From contig JANQHI010000056.1 in assembly GCA_028282705.1 (NCBI GenBank), forward strand, positions 36,114-100,113: a stretch of 64,000 bases of DNA, given 5' to 3'. Every line of letters begins with the position of its first letter. The first letter of the stretch is position 1. The position numbers and the translations under genes are program-made. Positions 62,862 to 64,000 of this stretch are shown here, piece after piece. Source of the stretch: Prolixibacteraceae bacterium (GTDB lineage: Bacteria; Bacteroidota; Bacteroidia; Bacteroidales; Prolixibacteraceae). The notes beneath the pieces were generated by a model. That model searched no databases. It saw only the letters and a program-made list of their open reading frames with translations, and was not told where the DNA came from.

Positions 62862-64000
62862 ATGAGAAAATTTTTATTCACAATTATTACTACAACCTGC
62901 TTTAGCATATTGGTTTTTGCCCAACCCCCACAGTCATTCAAGTACCAATCTGTGTTAAGGGATGCCTCAGGGCAAGTATTGGCTAACCAGGAGGTTGCCA
63001 TTGGGGTTGCCATCTTACAAGGAAGTATTTCAGGGGCTGAAGCATTCTCTGAAACACATAACACTGCCACTAATAATTTTGGGTTGGTGAACCTGGATAT
63101 TGGCTCTGTTGACCCTATCGCTTTTGCTGCTATTGACTGGCCTAATGGACCCTATTTCATACAAATAACTGTGGATGGTACTATAATGGGTACAAGCCAA
63201 CTTTTGAGTGTCCCATATGCCCTGCATGCCAATACTGCCAGCAATGTAGATGATGCTGATGCTGACCCTGCTAACGAATTGCAGGATATTTCTTTGCAAA
63301 ACAACCAGCTTTCCATTTCTCAGGGGAGTACTGTAAACCTTACCCCCCTTTTATCTGCCATTGATACAAGCAACACCAATGAGTTGCAGGATATCAATCT
63401 ATCAGGCAACCAGTTATCTATCTCAAAAGGTTCAGCAGTTGACCTATCTGATGTGGGCACTGACAGCCAGTTGCTATCACTCCACAGTAATTGGAACTTA
63501 AAGATCAGTGGGGGGAATACCATCACCCTGCCCTACCTGGTATCTGAACAAGATAGCGACCCTGAAAATGAATTGCAAAATATTTCAAGGGCTGGGTTAA
63601 CAGTTACACTGGATCAAAATGGGGGGGCTTTCCAGGACAGTGTTTTGGTACAAACCATTTCACGCTCAGGGTTGGCAGTCACATTAAGCGATAATGGAGG
63701 GACATTCCAGGATAGTGTATTAACTGAAGCTAATGTGGATGCAATGGTTAGCAACAATGGGTACCAGCTTATTGCTGATGATGAAGATACTGATGATACT
63801 AATGAGCTACAAAATATTTCAAGAGTTGGGTTAACTGTAACCCTGGACAAAAATGGAGGGGCTTTTCAGGACAGCATCTTAACTGAAACTGATGTAGATG
63901 TAATGGTTAACAACAATGGCTACCAGTTTATTGCTGATGATGGGGATATTGATGATACCAATGAGCTACAAAATATTTCAAGAGTTGGGTTAACTGTAAC
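62862..64000 (+). CDS. Large repetitive surface protein, N-terminal part (runs off the window)
   Basis: The frame opens at the ATG at 62862 and stays open to the window edge (379 codons). A signal peptide (about 1-20) is followed by a module common at the start of Bacteroidota repetitive surface proteins (about 23-125, FKYQSVLRDASGQVLANQEV, FGLVNLDIGS, LLSVPYALHA). Then come repeats of the form NELQDIxLxxNQLSISxGSxVxL and, from about residue 236, units of about 53 residues (NELQNISRVGLTVTLDKNGG, FQDSVLTE, VDxMVxNNGYQ). The end and any sorting domain lie outside. It is probably a T9SS-exported fibre or adhesin. Confidence 0.82.
   Translation, partial: MRKFLFTIITTTCFSILVFAQPPQSFKYQSVLRDASGQVLANQEVAIGVAILQGSISGAEAFSETHNTATNNFGLVNLDIGSVDPIAFAAIDWPNGPYFIQITVDGTIMGTSQLLSVPYALHANTASNVDDADADPANELQDISLQNNQLSISQGSTVNLTPLLSAIDTSNTNELQDINLSGNQLSISKGSAVDLSDVGTDSQLLSLHSNWNLKISGGNTITLPYLVSEQDSDPENELQNISRAGLTVTLDQNGGAFQDSVLVQTISRSGLAVTLSDNGGTFQDSVLTEANVDAMVSNNGYQLIADDEDTDDTNELQNISRVGLTVTLDKNGGAFQDSILTETDVDVMVNNNGYQFIADDGDIDDTNELQNISRVGLTV
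63792..64000 (+). repeat. 159-bp tandem repeat within the surface protein gene
   Basis: The stretch from GATGATACTAATGAGCTAC at 63792 recurs at 63951 with only a few differences (159 bp, 53 codons). The second copy continues out of the window. Less similar copies occur from about 63566 on. Confidence 0.85.

Noticed and set aside
63566..64000. A CRISPR or mobile repeat array at the window end
   Set aside because: The repeats are in frame within one open reading frame and code for protein repeats.

Overview
This 64 kb window is chromosomal DNA from a Bacteroidota bacterium, most likely a marine member of the Cytophagales. The signs are: Bacteroidota promoter elements (TAnnTTTG, sometimes with an upstream TTG), a SusC/SusD pair, type IX secretion signatures (a C-terminal sorting domain and the plug-family protein), a cysteate synthase of the kind used for sulfonolipids, and a complete Na+-translocating NADH:quinone reductase. 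The DNA is AT-rich and almost free of CpG dinucleotides.

Region 1 (1-16.6 kb): the 5' part of xseA, a subtilisin-like protease and a MORN-type protein, then a polysaccharide utilization locus on the minus strand: susC, susD, a hairpin, GH26-like lipoprotein, sugar MFS transporter, GH43 enzyme, second GH26-like lipoprotein. A divergent membrane protein with a sensor propeller and a C-terminal HTH probably controls it. Enzyme content suggests a xylan, possibly beta-1,3-xylan, but this is inference.

Region 2 (16.6-33.2 kb): housekeeping and stress genes. dps faces a divergent oxyR with both redox cysteines; then dnaK, an acyltransferase-family gene broken by one amber codon, panB, an RluA-type pseudouridine synthase, cdd, a LysM glucosaminidase, an ECF sigma factor with a membrane partner, fmt, ribBA, and an LptF/G permease operon with two glycosyltransferases.

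Region 3 (33.3-33.85 kb): a tRNA-Met followed by a decayed GIY-YIG nuclease gene, then a partial copy of the same tRNA and its terminator. Two CpG-rich palindromes sit in the copy, one replacing the anticodon arm and one inserted in the T loop. This composite is the most unusual structure in the window, together with the next one.

Region 4 (33.8-54.2 kb): a PQQ-like propeller lipoprotein, malic enzyme, cysteate synthase, recR with a glycosyltransferase fusion and a GNAT enzyme, amn-holA-rhomboid-aminotransferase, YqgE/AlgH, an FtsB-like protein, pruA, a sensor histidine kinase, and an AAA/DUF4143 ATPase. The ATPase is preceded by three tandem 32-bp units, each containing a 16-bp imperfect palindrome. 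A T9SS plug-family protein follows.

Region 5 (54.3-64 kb): the nqrABCDEF operon with a good promoter and terminator, a 7TM-DISM sensor with the same HTH output module as the PUL regulator, a small T9SS-sorted protein, and the start of a large repetitive surface protein that leaves the window.
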